DNA of 64,000 nucleotides from NCBI RefSeq assembly GCF_019392335.1, contig NZ_JAHXRQ010000001.1, positions 248,001 through 312,000 on the forward strand, given 5' to 3'. Each line of letters begins with the position of its first letter. Position 1 is the stretch's first letter. Position numbers and translations under genes: made by a program. Under the pieces are notes generated by a model, which was given only the letters and a program-made list of their open reading frames with translations, ran no database searches and was not told the DNA's origin. The DNA is from Mameliella sp. CS4. Lineage in GTDB: Bacteria; Pseudomonadota; Alphaproteobacteria; Rhodobacterales; Rhodobacteraceae. Shown here one piece after another: positions 23,260 to 32,929 of the stretch.

Positions 23260-25311
23260 ATGAGCGCAGCAGCGCATATGCCTCTCCCTTATCGGGGGGA
23301 TATCGACGGGCTGCGCGCGCTCGCCGTGCTTGCCGTGGTGCTCTACCACTTCGGCCTGCCGCTCTCAGGCGGCTTCGTCGGCGTCGACATCTTCTTTGTC
23401 ATCTCAGGGTTCCTGATCGGCGGCATCCTCTGGCGCGAATACGATTCGACGGGCCGCATCAGCCTGCCGAGTTTCTACATCCGCCGCTTCCGCCGCCTCG
23501 CCCCCGCCTTTTTCGCCATGTTGCTGGTGACGACCGCCCTGGGCTGGATCCTGCTCTTGCCGTTCGAGTTCCGGGAATACGGCAAGGCGGTGATCGCCTC
23601 CACGGTCTACCTGTCGAACGTCCTGTTCTTCAGACAGGCGGGCTATTTCGACACAGCGTCAGAGGACAAGCCGCTTCTGCACACATGGTCGCTCGCGGTC
23701 GAGGAACAGTTCTACATCTTCCTGCCACTGGCGATTGTCCTGCTGGCGCGCTGGCGCTGGGGGGTGATCGGTGTGCTTATCGCCTGCTGGGCACTGTCGC
23801 TGGCCGCCTGCGTGCTGGTCACGCCGCTGTCGCACACGGCCACCTTCTACCTCTTCCCCTTCCGCGCGTGGGAGCTGCTTTCCGGCGTGCTGCTGGCGAT
23901 CTGGGGGCACGAAACCCGCGCGACATGGCGGGGCCACCCCGCGCTCTCCTCGGTCGGGCTGGTCATGGTGCTGGCCTCGATCTGGTTCATCCCGGCAGGG
24001 CCGCTGTTCCCCGGGCTGCTGGCGATCCCGCCAGTGCTGGGGACGGTGCTGCTCTTGTCCTCGGGCACAGGGGTCTGTGCGGTCAACCGGCTGCTGACGC
24101 ATCCCTGGATGCGCATGGTGGGGCTGATTTCCTACTCTCTCTACCTCTGGCACTGGCCGGTCTACACGCTGGCCACATCGCTGCGGGGGGACATGGGCCT
24201 GCCGGAATCCTTTGTCTGGATGGCGTTGTCGTTCGGTCTGGCCTGGCTGTCGTGGCGGTTCGTCGAACAGCCCGTCCGGCACGCACGCGCCCTGACGGGC
24301 CGCGCTGTCTTTGCCGGGATGGCGCTGGCCTCCACCGCCGCGCTGGCCTTGGGCGCGGTTCTGTTCAAGGGGGACGGTCTGCCCGCCCGGTTCGGCCCCG
24401 AGGCGCGGGTGCATATCGCCGCCTCCGGCGACTTCCTCCAGGACTGGAGCCGCTGCTACACGCCCGATGATGGCCCGCTCGACGGGCTTGAGGTCTGCCC
24501 GATCGGACCCGAGGGCGCGCCGCGCCTCCTGGTCTGGGGCGACAGCCATGTCCGCGCCATGAAAGAGGGGCTGGATGTCGCCGCCCATGAGGCCGAGGTG
24601 CCGGGTATCATTCTCTGGCGTGCCGGCTGCCCGCCCCTGTTTGGCCTGCGCAAGGTCGAAAGCGCCGCCACCGCCGCGCAGGACATGACCTGCACACAGG
24701 CCAACACCCAGATCCGCCAGGCCCTGCCCGCCCTCGACAGTCTTGAATCCGTCCTGCTCATCGGGCGGTGGAGCTATTATGCCACCGGTCAGGGTGTCGG
24801 CCTGAACGCGCATGACCGGATTGCGCTGCACCCCACCGACCGCCCCGAGTCGACCCAGGTGACCCAGCCGCAGCTGTTGGCAGAGGCCGCGCGCGACACG
24901 GTGGCAGAGCTGCGCCGCCATGTGCCCCGTGTCCATGTCCTGCGCCAACCTCCGGAAATCCCGCTCTACGACAGCCGGATCGCGGCGCGCGAGGCGGCGT
25001 ATGCGGGCCTGCCCTTGGCCGCGCCCGCACGGACAGAGACCAGCGTGCCCGCCGATGCCATCGTCTTGCGCGCCACCCTGTCCGATGCGCCCTGGCTGCC
25101 CCTGGAAGAGGAGGGCAGGATCACCTTCCTGGACAGCTGGCCGCAGTTCTGCTCGCAAGACACCTGTTCCGCCGTGCAAGCTGGGCAGGGACAGTATTTC
25201 GACAACAACCACCTGACCAACTCTGCGGCGATCCGGATCCGCGAGGTGTTCCGCCCGGTCTTTGCGCCGCTGATCCCGGAGGTGTCGATGCAAGGGGCCT
25301 CGGACCGATGA
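23260..25311 (+). CDS. OafA/YrhL-type acyltransferase with C-terminal SGNH domain
   Basis: The 683-residue membrane protein. Residues about 8-345 form an acyltransferase-3 domain: YRGDIDGLRALAVLAVVLYH, then GGFVGVDIFFVISGFLIGGI with its usual R/H-containing loops, LHTWSLAVEEQFYIF, and about ten membrane helices. Residues about 400-680 are an SGNH-type domain with VWGDSHVRAMKEGL (Ser of the GDSH block) and DNNHLTNSAA (catalytic Asp/His block). Such fusions O-acetylate surface polysaccharides: the membrane part moves the acyl group across and the SGNH part transfers it. ATG 23260 was preferred, with GAGGAC upstream; the frame is open further up. It is coupled to the GMC gene by an ATGA overlap. 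Confidence 0.87.
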   Translation: MSAAAHMPLPYRGDIDGLRALAVLAVVLYHFGLPLSGGFVGVDIFFVISGFLIGGILWREYDSTGRISLPSFYIRRFRRLAPAFFAMLLVTTALGWILLLPFEFREYGKAVIASTVYLSNVLFFRQAGYFDTASEDKPLLHTWSLAVEEQFYIFLPLAIVLLARWRWGVIGVLIACWALSLAACVLVTPLSHTATFYLFPFRAWELLSGVLLAIWGHETRATWRGHPALSSVGLVMVLASIWFIPAGPLFPGLLAIPPVLGTVLLLSSGTGVCAVNRLLTHPWMRMVGLISYSLYLWHWPVYTLATSLRGDMGLPESFVWMALSFGLAWLSWRFVEQPVRHARALTGRAVFAGMALASTAALALGAVLFKGDGLPARFGPEARVHIAASGDFLQDWSRCYTPDDGPLDGLEVCPIGPEGAPRLLVWGDSHVRAMKEGLDVAAHEAEVPGIILWRAGCPPLFGLRKVESAATAAQDMTCTQANTQIRQALPALDSLESVLLIGRWSYYATGQGVGLNAHDRIALHPTDRPESTQVTQPQLLAEAARDTVAELRRHVPRVHVLRQPPEIPLYDSRIAAREAAYAGLPLAAPARTETSVPADAIVLRATLSDAPWLPLEEEGRITFLDSWPQFCSQDTCSAVQAGQGQYFDNNHLTNSAAIRIREVFRPVFAPLIPEVSMQGASDR

Positions 25312-26861
25312 CCTCTCCATTCGACACGGAATGGGATGCCATCGTCATCGGCGCGGGCATGGGTGGCGGCACGCTGGGCCGCGCCCTGGCAGAGGCCGGG
25401 CAAAAGGTGCTGTTCGTCGAGAAGGGCGCAGAGGGTCTGCGCAGCGAACGCAACGGGCTGACCGAGGTCTTTGTCCCCGAGGCCCGGGCCGCGCGCGGCC
25501 TCTGGCCGGACCCGCTGCACGTTTCGCTGGACGGGGTCGAAACGCAGTTCTTTGCCCCCCTTGGCAGCGGCCCGGGCGGCAGTTCGGTCTTTTACGCCGC
25601 GACGCTGGAACGGCCAGAACGGCACGATCTGGACGACCTGCCCGGTCAACCCCATCCCACCGGCGGCTGGCCGGTGGGCTATGACGCAATGGCCCCTTGG
25701 TACGACCGCGCCGCGCGGCAATTCCGGGTTCACGGCACGCCTGACCCGCTCTCGCCCGAGGCGCCGATGCCCCTGGGCATGCCCCCCCCCCTGCACCAGG
25801 CCGAGGCCGCCCTGACCGACAGCCTGCGCGCCGCGGGCCTGCACCCCTATCGCACCCATACCGGCATCGCCAACATAGAGGGCTGTGAGAATTGCCTAGG
25901 CCGGAAATGCCCCAAGGTCTGCAAGATGGACGGCCGGTCCGCCGGTGTGGAACCGGCGCTGGCCACGGGCAATGCACAGCTTGCGTCCGGGTTGGCGGTC
26001 ACGCGCCTGTTGAGTGATGGCACAAGGATCACCGGCGCCGAGGTCCGCGCCGATGGTGAAACCCGGCAGTTGCGCGGCAAACGCTATATCCTTGCCGCCG
26101 GCGCCCTGCATTCGCCCCGCTTGCTGCTGGCCTCCACCTCCGAGGCCGCACCGAAAGGCCTTGCCAATTCCTCCGGCCTCGTCGGCTGTAACCTGATGCT
26201 GCATGTCGACGAACGCTTTGCGCTCTGGCCGAAACGCGGTGTGCCGGACAGTGGCGCGACCAAGGCGATTTCGTTCCGTGATTTCTATCACCGCGAGGAT
26301 ATGAGGCTGGGCGCGGTGCAGGCGATGGGCATTCGCGCCTCTTATGGCGAGATGGTGCATTTCCTCAACCGCATGTTCGACCTGCGCGGCCAGCCACGCC
26401 TGCGCACCCTGTCGCGTCCCCTGGCCGCCGTCGCAAAAACCCTGCTGGGTCATGCCCATCTGTTCGTGGGGCTGATGGAGGATTTCCCTTACGCCCAAAA
26501 CCGTGTGCTCTACGATCCGGCGACGCCCGAAAAACTGGCCGTGACCTACACGCTGTCAGACGAGTTGCGCGCGCGGCGGCGTGCCTTTCGCAAGGCGCTG
26601 CGCAAGGGGTTGCGCGGACATCGGCACCTGTTCCTGTCGATGACGCCGGAACTGAACTGGGGCCATCCCTGCGGCACATTGAAGTTCGGACATGACCCGG
26701 CGCATTCCGTCACCCGCGCCGATGGCCGGGCGCATGATCTGGAAAACCTCTGGGTTGCGGATGCCAGTTTCATGCCCACCTCGATGGGGGTGAACCCCAG
26801 CCTGACCATCGCCGCCAACGCGCTGCGCGTGGCCAATCACATCCTGGAGGATCAGAGATGA
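25308..26861 (+). CDS. GMC family FAD-dependent oxidoreductase with a four-Cys motif
   Basis: The 517-residue flavoprotein begins with a dinucleotide-binding motif (AIVIGAGMGGGTLGRALAEA, residues about 11-30). It has the GMC signatures GPGGSSVFYAATLERP and YILAAGALHSPRLLL and the C-terminal LWVADASFMPTSMGVNPSLT. Residues 193-205 hold C-x2-C-x4-C-x3-C (CENCLGRKCPKVC), a spacing reminiscent of the 3Fe-4S site in bacterial FAD-dependent glucose dehydrogenases, though not identical. It overlaps both neighbours by 4 bp (acyltransferase and SDR), so the three form an operon. A role in oxidising a sugar hydroxyl during polysaccharide assembly is an inference. Confidence 0.85.
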   Translation: MTSPFDTEWDAIVIGAGMGGGTLGRALAEAGQKVLFVEKGAEGLRSERNGLTEVFVPEARAARGLWPDPLHVSLDGVETQFFAPLGSGPGGSSVFYAATLERPERHDLDDLPGQPHPTGGWPVGYDAMAPWYDRAARQFRVHGTPDPLSPEAPMPLGMPPPLHQAEAALTDSLRAAGLHPYRTHTGIANIEGCENCLGRKCPKVCKMDGRSAGVEPALATGNAQLASGLAVTRLLSDGTRITGAEVRADGETRQLRGKRYILAAGALHSPRLLLASTSEAAPKGLANSSGLVGCNLMLHVDERFALWPKRGVPDSGATKAISFRDFYHREDMRLGAVQAMGIRASYGEMVHFLNRMFDLRGQPRLRTLSRPLAAVAKTLLGHAHLFVGLMEDFPYAQNRVLYDPATPEKLAVTYTLSDELRARRRAFRKALRKGLRGHRHLFLSMTPELNWGHPCGTLKFGHDPAHSVTRADGRAHDLENLWVADASFMPTSMGVNPSLTIAANALRVANHILEDQR

Positions 26862-27622
26862 CCCGGATCACGCCGGAAGACGGGATTGCGATTGTCACCG
26901 GCGCCGGGTCCGGCCTGGGCCGCGCGCTTGCCCGCCAGTTGTGCGACGCCGGGTTCACCGTGGTCGGCACCGGTCGCCGGGCCGAGGCGCTGGAGGAAAC
27001 CGGCGCCCTCTGCGCGGGCCGGTTCCAACCGATGCCGATGGACGTGTCGGATTTCGCGGCGGTCGAGCGCGGCTTTGCCGAGGGTATCGCCCGCCACGGG
27101 GCGCTGGCCCTGCTGGTCAACAACGCCGCCGTCTACCCGAAACGGGACGTCTTCGACGAAACGCCAGAGCTGTTCTGGCAGAGCATGGCGATCAACCTGG
27201 GCGGGGTCTACGCCTGTTCATGGGCCGCACTGCAGGACATGGGGCCGCGCGGCGCGGGGCGCATCCTGAACGTCTCCAGTTATGCTGACATCGCGCCCCT
27301 GCCCGCCTCCGCCGCCTATTCCGTGTCCAAGGGGGCCCAAAGGGTGCTGACGCGTGCCCTGATCGCGGATCTCTTTGACCGCTTCCCGGACATTGTCATC
27401 ACCGACTGGCTGCCCGGCGCCCTGGCCACCGACATGGGCATTCCGGATGGGCTGCCGCCCGAAACCGCGGCGCAATGGGGGGTGAAACTGGCGCTTATGC
27501 GGGATCAGTCCCTCAACGGCACCATCTTTGAGCGGGACATGGAACTGCTGCCGCCGCGCGGGCTGAAGGCGAAACTGAAAGACGCGCTGATGATGCGGCG
27601 CCCCCGGCCCCGCAGGCTATGA
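26858..27622 (+). CDS. Short-chain dehydrogenase/reductase (SDR)
   Basis: The 254-residue classical SDR has the TGAGSGLG cofactor motif (residues 14-21), the NNAA block near residue 88, catalytic Ser in NVSSYAD, and YSVSK supplying Tyr and Lys. The residues following the second strand (TGRRAEAL) suggest NADP(H) preference. The active site is complete, so it should be functional. It is coupled to the GMC oxidoreductase by ATGA, which suggests the pair act on one substrate in sequence (oxidation and reduction). Convergent with the WecG-like gene, with 22 bp between the ends. Confidence 0.87.
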   Translation: MTRITPEDGIAIVTGAGSGLGRALARQLCDAGFTVVGTGRRAEALEETGALCAGRFQPMPMDVSDFAAVERGFAEGIARHGALALLVNNAAVYPKRDVFDETPELFWQSMAINLGGVYACSWAALQDMGPRGAGRILNVSSYADIAPLPASAAYSVSKGAQRVLTRALIADLFDRFPDIVITDWLPGALATDMGIPDGLPPETAAQWGVKLALMRDQSLNGTIFERDMELLPPRGLKAKLKDALMMRRPRPRRL

Positions 27623-27644
27623 CGCCATTGGGTGAATGCCCCGC

Positions 27645-28409
27645 TCAGGCCTTGCGGTCGCGAAACCGCAGCAGCATCGCCCGCACCGCCAGCCCCGGCA
27701 GCGCCAAGGCGCATTTCGCATAGCGTCCGGCCAGCCGCCCCGGGTTCAGCAACATGCGCCACAGCCATTCCATCGCGATCCGGCGCACCCAGGCCGGGGC
27801 CCGCTGCTGGGTGCCGGCAAAGAAATCCAGCCCTGCCCCGATCGAGGCAAAGCCGACCTCGGGCGCCACCCGCCGCCCGGTCGCGGCAAAGGTTTCCTGC
27901 TTGGGCGCGCCCAGCGCGACAAAGCACAGCCGCGCACCGGTCCCGGCGATCTGCCGGAGCATGTCCTCGGCCTGCGGTCCGGCGGGATCGAACCCCATTG
28001 GCGGCGCGATCTGGCAGACCACCTGAAGGTCGCGCACCTCGCGTTCGAGGTATTCCGCCGCCGCCGCCAGCACAGGTTCTGACGAGCCGAACAGCGCCAC
28101 GGTCACGCCTTGCGCCGCCGCGATCTGCGCCAGCGGCAGGATCGCCTCTGACCCCGGGATCAGCGACACGGGCCGCCCCGCCAGCTGCGACAGCCAGACA
28201 ATCGGATAGCCATCGGCCACGACGAAATCCTGCGCCGCATAGACGGTGCGGAAACTGTCCGAGCCGCGCAGCTTGACGATGTGATCGAGGTTGATCGTGG
28301 CCAGCGCAAAACCGGCGCGGCGGGCGAACCGTTCGCGCACCCGTGCCTCCAGCACGGCCCATGTCGGCACGTTCACGACAACCGTGTCATCGCCAAATCG
28401 GAATTCCAT
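27645..28409 (-). CDS. WecG/TagA/CpsF family glycosyltransferase
   Basis: The 254-residue protein matches the WecG/TagA (GT26) family. It has the N-terminal ATINLDHIVKLR block, FVVADGYPIVWLSQL with the conserved Asp, ALFGSSEPVLAAAAEYL, and the family signature VALGAPKQE near residues 168-176. FASIGAGLDFFAG and a basic C-terminal helix (EWLWRMLLNPGRLAGRYAKC) follow, the latter expected to contact the membrane. Family members add the second sugar to an undecaprenyl-diphosphate-linked sugar. That fits early repeat-unit assembly here, although no priming phosphoglycosyltransferase is in the window. Start ATG 28409. Confidence 0.9.
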   Translation of the reverse strand: MEFRFGDDTVVVNVPTWAVLEARVRERFARRAGFALATINLDHIVKLRGSDSFRTVYAAQDFVVADGYPIVWLSQLAGRPVSLIPGSEAILPLAQIAAAQGVTVALFGSSEPVLAAAAEYLEREVRDLQVVCQIAPPMGFDPAGPQAEDMLRQIAGTGARLCFVALGAPKQETFAATGRRVAPEVGFASIGAGLDFFAGTQQRAPAWVRRIAMEWLWRMLLNPGRLAGRYAKCALALPGLAVRAMLLRFRDRKA

Positions 28410-28592
28410 TACGGCACCCTGTTCCCCCGTCCGCAGCAATAGCCTTTTCTCCGGACATCCGCAGTGACCTTTCCACAATACATTCGCTTTTTTCGACGTC
28501 ACTGGTGCCGCACTGCCGCAATTTCCCTCTGCACGTCGAAATGTGGCCATGTTTAGGTGTTTTATCCTCGCACAAACGCAGGCGGGCCAAGG

Positions 28593-29768
28593 GTGGCACA
28601 GTTGAAGTCGAGCAGGGCAGAGTCGGGCGCCGGTCAGGGCGCGCAGGCCGGGCAGGTTGTGCTGCTGGGCTGTGGCTTTGTCGCGGATCTCTACATGCGG
28701 TCTCTGGCCGTCATGCCGGGGATCACCGTTGCCGGGGTCTGGGACCATGACGCCGACCGGCTGCGCGCCTTCTGCGCGTTCTGGGACCTGACCGCCTGTG
28801 ACAGCCTGTCGGACCTTCTGGAGCGGGCGCCCGGCGCGCTGGTTCTGAACCTCACCAACCCTGCCGCCCATTTCGAAACCTCTCGCGCCTGCCTGCAGGC
28901 GGGCCGCCACGTCTATTCCGAGAAACCTCTGGCCATGACGCTGGACCAGGCGAGCGAGCTGCACGCGCTGGCCGAGTCCGGGGGGCTGGTGCTGGCCTCG
29001 GCCCCCTGTTCCGCGCTGAGCGAAGCGGCGCAGACCCTGGGCCACGCCCTGCGTGACAATATCGCAGGCACGCCCCGCGCGATCTATGCCGAGCTTGACG
29101 ACGGCTTTGTCCCGCAGGCCGCCTATCGCAAGTGGCTGTCGGACTCCGGCGCCCCCTGGCCCTACGAGGATGAATTCCGGGTTGGCTGCACGCTGGAACA
29201 CGCGGGCTATTACCTGACCTGGCTGATCTCCTGGTTCGGGCCAGTGCGCACCGTAGTGGCTGCCTCTGCCGAGACGATCCCTGACAAGGAGGGCCAGGGC
29301 CCCTATGCGCCGGACCTGTCGGTGGCGGTGCTGTTCTTTGACAACGGGCCGGTGACGCGGTTGACCTGTTCGATCACCGCGCCGCACGATCACGGCATCC
29401 GCATCGTCGGCGACAAGGGCGTGCTGTCCTGCGACGCCGCCTGGGACAACGCGGCCAAGGTGAAATTCGCCCGCCGTCTGACGCTGCGGCGGCGGCTGAT
29501 GGAACATCCCTTTCCCCGCACCCTGCGCCTGCCGCAACCGACGCATCCCAAGGTCAAACGCTGGGGGGCGGCGGCGATGAACTTTATGCTGGGACCGGCA
29601 GAGGTGCTGGAGGCCCTGCGCGAGGGGCGCCCCTGCCGCATGTCGAACGATTTTGCCCTGCACCTGACAGAGGTCACGCTGGCGATCCAGAACGCCGGAG
29701 AGACGAGCGGTGCCCAGTCCATGACAACCACCTGCACAGCGATGGAGCCGATGCCTTGGGCCAGATGA
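28593..29768 (+). CDS. Gfo/Idh/MocA family oxidoreductase
   Basis: About 391 residues. The N-terminal Rossmann domain begins QVVLLGCGFVADLYMRSLAV and the conserved EKPLAMTLDQA (the EKP motif) is near residue 110. The C-terminal alpha/beta domain includes GCTLEHAGYYLTWLISWFGP, with an H-x-x-Y-like active region. Members oxidise or reduce NDP-sugars. No ATG is available before the domain. I set the start at the GTG near 28593; a GTG at 28557 would add 12 residues. It overlaps the following epimerase gene by 4 bp. The same two activities occur fused in one protein at 32930-35032. Confidence 0.83.
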   Translation: MAQLKSSRAESGAGQGAQAGQVVLLGCGFVADLYMRSLAVMPGITVAGVWDHDADRLRAFCAFWDLTACDSLSDLLERAPGALVLNLTNPAAHFETSRACLQAGRHVYSEKPLAMTLDQASELHALAESGGLVLASAPCSALSEAAQTLGHALRDNIAGTPRAIYAELDDGFVPQAAYRKWLSDSGAPWPYEDEFRVGCTLEHAGYYLTWLISWFGPVRTVVAASAETIPDKEGQGPYAPDLSVAVLFFDNGPVTRLTCSITAPHDHGIRIVGDKGVLSCDAAWDNAAKVKFARRLTLRRRLMEHPFPRTLRLPQPTHPKVKRWGAAAMNFMLGPAEVLEALREGRPCRMSNDFALHLTEVTLAIQNAGETSGAQSMTTTCTAMEPMPWAR

Positions 29769-30736
29769 CGATTGCCATCACCGGGGCGGGCGGCTTTCTG
29801 GGCCGCGCCTGCGTGGCCGAGGCCCGGCGCCGGGGCCTGCCGGTCCTTGCGCTCTATCGCAACAGCCTTCCGGCGGACTGGGCCGGGGACGTGGGCATCA
29901 CGCCGCTGCAACTGGACCTGACCGCCCCCGACGCCGCAGACCGCTTGCGCGCCGCCTTGTCGGCGGACTGCGCGATCATCCACGCGGCGGCCCATCTGGG
30001 CGACGATCCCGCCTCGGTCGCCCGCGACACGCTGAGCGCCACCCGCACCCTGCGCGAGGCATGGCGCGGCAGCGGCGCACGGCTGGTGCTGATCTCATCC
30101 CTTGCCGTCTATGATACCGACAGCCTGTCGCCCGGCGATGCGCTGGACGAATCCAGCCCGCTGATCCCCCTGCCCGACACGCCGGAACAGGCCCGCGACG
30201 CCTACGCCGGGTCCAAGCGCCTGCAAGAGGCGCTGTTCCTAGACGACCTTCAGGACGGCTGGATTCTGCGCCCCGGCGCGCTTTGGGGACCGGGGCGCAC
30301 ATGGCATGCGTTGCAGGGGTTTTGGGCGTCCAAGCTCTTTGTCACCATAGGGTCGAAAGGCGAACTGCCGCTGGCGCACGTAGACCTGTGCGCGCAAATC
30401 GCCATTGAGGCCGCGCGCACGCCCACCACCGGCCCGGGCATCGTGAACGTCTTTGACGACGACCGGCCCACCCGGGCGCGGTTCCTGCGCGCGCACCGCC
30501 GCTGCTTTGGCTGGCCACGCCTGAACGTGACCGTTCCCTATGGTGCCTGGCTGGCCTTGGCCCGCCTGTTGAAACCCATCTCAGGCAACCTGCCCGGCCT
30601 CTTTCGCGAAAACATCCTGCGGGCGCGTCTCATGCCGCTCCGCTTTCCCAACACGCGGATGCGCAGCGCCTTTCCGGGCGAAGACACCGACACCTTCGAG
30701 GGTTTGATGGCCCGCGCGGCGGAGGAGCGCGCATGA
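29765..30736 (+). CDS. NAD-dependent epimerase/dehydratase family protein
   Basis: The 323-residue extended SDR begins MTIAITGAGGFLGRACVAEA (GxxGxxG at residues 7-13). SSLAVYDTDS carries the catalytic Ser region, DAYAGSKRLQEAL the YxxxK motif (Tyr near residue 141), and WILRPGALWGPG the family's substrate-binding stretch. It presumably epimerises or dehydrates an NDP-sugar. ATG 29765 overlaps the Gfo/Idh gene, and its own stop overlaps the next GT4 gene (ATGA), continuing a tightly coupled operon. Confidence 0.85.
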   Translation: MTIAITGAGGFLGRACVAEARRRGLPVLALYRNSLPADWAGDVGITPLQLDLTAPDAADRLRAALSADCAIIHAAAHLGDDPASVARDTLSATRTLREAWRGSGARLVLISSLAVYDTDSLSPGDALDESSPLIPLPDTPEQARDAYAGSKRLQEALFLDDLQDGWILRPGALWGPGRTWHALQGFWASKLFVTIGSKGELPLAHVDLCAQIAIEAARTPTTGPGIVNVFDDDRPTRARFLRAHRRCFGWPRLNVTVPYGAWLALARLLKPISGNLPGLFRENILRARLMPLRFPNTRMRSAFPGEDTDTFEGLMARAAEERA

Positions 30737-31962
30737 GACTGCCGAAACTGGCCTACCTGACCGGCGAATACCCCCGCGCCTCGGACACCTTCATCCAGCG
30801 TGAGGTCGCCGCCCTGCGCACCCTTGGGCATGAGGTGACAACCTGCTCGATCCGCACCACGGGGGCCGAACACCTCGTCGGTCCCGAACAACGAGAGGAA
30901 CACGCCCGCACCTACAAGGTACTGGTGGCGGCGAAGAACCCGCTGACCCTGTTGCGGGCACACCTGCGCTGGATGCGGCAGCCGGGCCGGTATCTGCGCG
31001 CGCTGAAACTGGCCTGGCAGACGGCGCCCAGAGGGGTAAAGGGCCGGTTCTACAACCTGATCTATTTCCTCGAGGCCGGGGTGCTGGCCGCGCATCTGGC
31101 CAAACAGGGCGTCGATCACCTGCACAACCATATCGCCAAGGCCTCTTGCACGGTGGCCATGCTGGCGTCGGACCTGTCCGGCATCCCCTACAGTTTCACC
31201 ATCCACGGGCCGGACATCTTCTTTGAGCCGCACCATTGGCGTATCGACGAAAAGGCGGCCCGCGCCACATTCGTCGCCTGCATCTCGGAATACTGCCGGT
31301 CGCAACTGATGTGCTTTGCCGATCAGGCCCATTGGGACCGCTTTCACATCGTGCATTGCGGTGTCGACCCCGACCGCTACACCCCCGCCCCGCACAGGGG
31401 CGAGGATACGCATCTGCTCTTCGTCGGGCGGCTGGCCGGGGTCAAGGGCGTGCCGATCCTGATCGAGGCGCTGCGCGGGCTTGCCCCCGACACACCCAAC
31501 CTGCGCCTGACGATCATCGGCGACGGCCCCGACCGCGCCGCGCTGGAGTCGCAGGCGCAGGGGTTGCCCATCACCTTTACCGGCTACCAATCGCAATCCG
31601 AGGTCGCAGAGACCCTGGCGACGGCGGATCTTTTTGTCCTGCCCAGTTTCGCCGAAGGCGTGCCCGTGGTCCTGATGGAGGCGATGGCCTCTTATGTTCC
31701 GGTCATCACCACCCGGATCGCCGGGGTGCCGGAACTGGTGGCCCAAGGCACCTCGGGCCTGCTGGTGGCGCCGGGCGACGCATCCGGCCTGCGGGACGCG
31801 ATCAAGGCCCTGGCCGACGACCCCGCGCGGCGCCTGCGCATGGGCGCGGAGGGCCGGGCCAAGGTCGAGACCGAATTCAACATCACCCGCGAGGCGGGCT
31901 GGCTGTCGGCGCTGTTCCGCGACTACGCCGCAGGGCGCAAACCGCCGGGGAAACGCCCATGA
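30733..31962 (+). CDS. Glycosyltransferase family 4 protein (colanic-acid type)
   Basis: The 409-residue GT-B enzyme opens with KLAYLTGEYPRASDTFIQRE, characteristic of the WcaL/AmsK-like subgroup of GT4. The C-terminal half has LLFVGRLAGVKGVPILIEAL (residues about 230-249) and LPSFAEGVPVVLMEAMASYV (residues about 303-322) with the two conserved Glu. It likely adds a sugar to the growing lipid-linked repeat. Its start overlaps the epimerase stop and its end overlaps the GT2 start, both by ATGA. Confidence 0.88.
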   Translation: MRLPKLAYLTGEYPRASDTFIQREVAALRTLGHEVTTCSIRTTGAEHLVGPEQREEHARTYKVLVAAKNPLTLLRAHLRWMRQPGRYLRALKLAWQTAPRGVKGRFYNLIYFLEAGVLAAHLAKQGVDHLHNHIAKASCTVAMLASDLSGIPYSFTIHGPDIFFEPHHWRIDEKAARATFVACISEYCRSQLMCFADQAHWDRFHIVHCGVDPDRYTPAPHRGEDTHLLFVGRLAGVKGVPILIEALRGLAPDTPNLRLTIIGDGPDRAALESQAQGLPITFTGYQSQSEVAETLATADLFVLPSFAEGVPVVLMEAMASYVPVITTRIAGVPELVAQGTSGLLVAPGDASGLRDAIKALADDPARRLRMGAEGRAKVETEFNITREAGWLSALFRDYAAGRKPPGKRP

Positions 31963-32912
31963 CCCCGGTCGATGTCGTCCTGATCGGCCGCAACGAGGGC
32001 ATGCGGCTGGTCGCAGCGCTGGCCTCTGTCCAAGGGCAGGCGCGCGAGATCGTCTATGTCGATTCAGGCTCCACCGACGACAGCCTGGCCGAGGCACGCG
32101 CCGCCGGTGCCAAGGTCGTCGAACTGGACATGTCCACACCCTTTACCGCCGCCCGCGCCCGCAACGCCGGGTTCGACGCCCTGAAAGCACCGCGCATCGT
32201 CATGTTCATCGACGGCGATTGCGCCCTGCACCCCGGTTTCCTCGACGCCGCCCGCGCCCATCTGGAGGCGCACCCGCAATTGGGCCTCGTCACCGGCTGG
32301 CGGTCCGAAATCCATCCCGATGCCTCGGTCTACAACGCGATCTGCGACTGGGAATGGCACCGTCCCGCCGGACCGATCCAGGCCTGCGGCGGCGACATGA
32401 TGGTGCGGGCAGAGGCCTGGGCGGCCGTGGGCGGCATGAACGCCTCCGTGATCGCCGCCGAGGATGACGAGTTCTGCACCCGGTTGCGCAAGGCCGGCTG
32501 GCAGCTGGAACGCCTGCCGCTGGAGATGACGCGCCACGATGCGGCCATGTCGACCTTTGGCCAATGGTGGCGCCGCGCCATCCGCACCGGCCACGGTTTT
32601 GCACAGGTGGGTCACCTGCACCCGGAGTACTTCCGGACAGAACGGCGCCGCGTCCTGACCTTTGCGCTAATCCTGCCGCTGCTGTTCCTGGCCGGTTTTT
32701 TCACCACGTCCTGGATCAGCGCGCTTGTCTTGTTGCTTTTTGGCTACAGCCATTTCCGGTCGATCCGGGGGTTGCGCGCCGACGGGCTGGACCCCGGCCG
32801 GGCGCACCGTCTGGCCATGCTGCTGACCCTGTCGAAATTTCCGAACCTGATCGGCATGGCCCGGTTTCACGCGCGGCGGCTCTCTGGTGCCGATATGCGG
32901 ATTATTGAATAA
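31959..32912 (+). CDS. Glycosyltransferase family 2 protein with C-terminal membrane segments
   Basis: The 317-residue GT-A enzyme. VDVVLIGRNEGMRLVAALAS and YVDSGSTDDS form the nucleotide-binding part, MFIDGDCALHP the DxD motif near residue 85, and GMNASVIAAEDDEFCTRLRK the catalytic ED region. Residues about 230-262 (VLTFALILPLLFLAGFFTTS and following) are hydrophobic and probably place the protein at the membrane. The start overlaps the upstream GT4 by ATGA. There is a 17-bp gap before the fusion gene downstream. Confidence 0.87.
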   Translation: MTPVDVVLIGRNEGMRLVAALASVQGQAREIVYVDSGSTDDSLAEARAAGAKVVELDMSTPFTAARARNAGFDALKAPRIVMFIDGDCALHPGFLDAARAHLEAHPQLGLVTGWRSEIHPDASVYNAICDWEWHRPAGPIQACGGDMMVRAEAWAAVGGMNASVIAAEDDEFCTRLRKAGWQLERLPLEMTRHDAAMSTFGQWWRRAIRTGHGFAQVGHLHPEYFRTERRRVLTFALILPLLFLAGFFTTSWISALVLLLFGYSHFRSIRGLRADGLDPGRAHRLAMLLTLSKFPNLIGMARFHARRLSGADMRIIE

Positions 32913-32929
32913 AAATGAGGATTTAGCCC

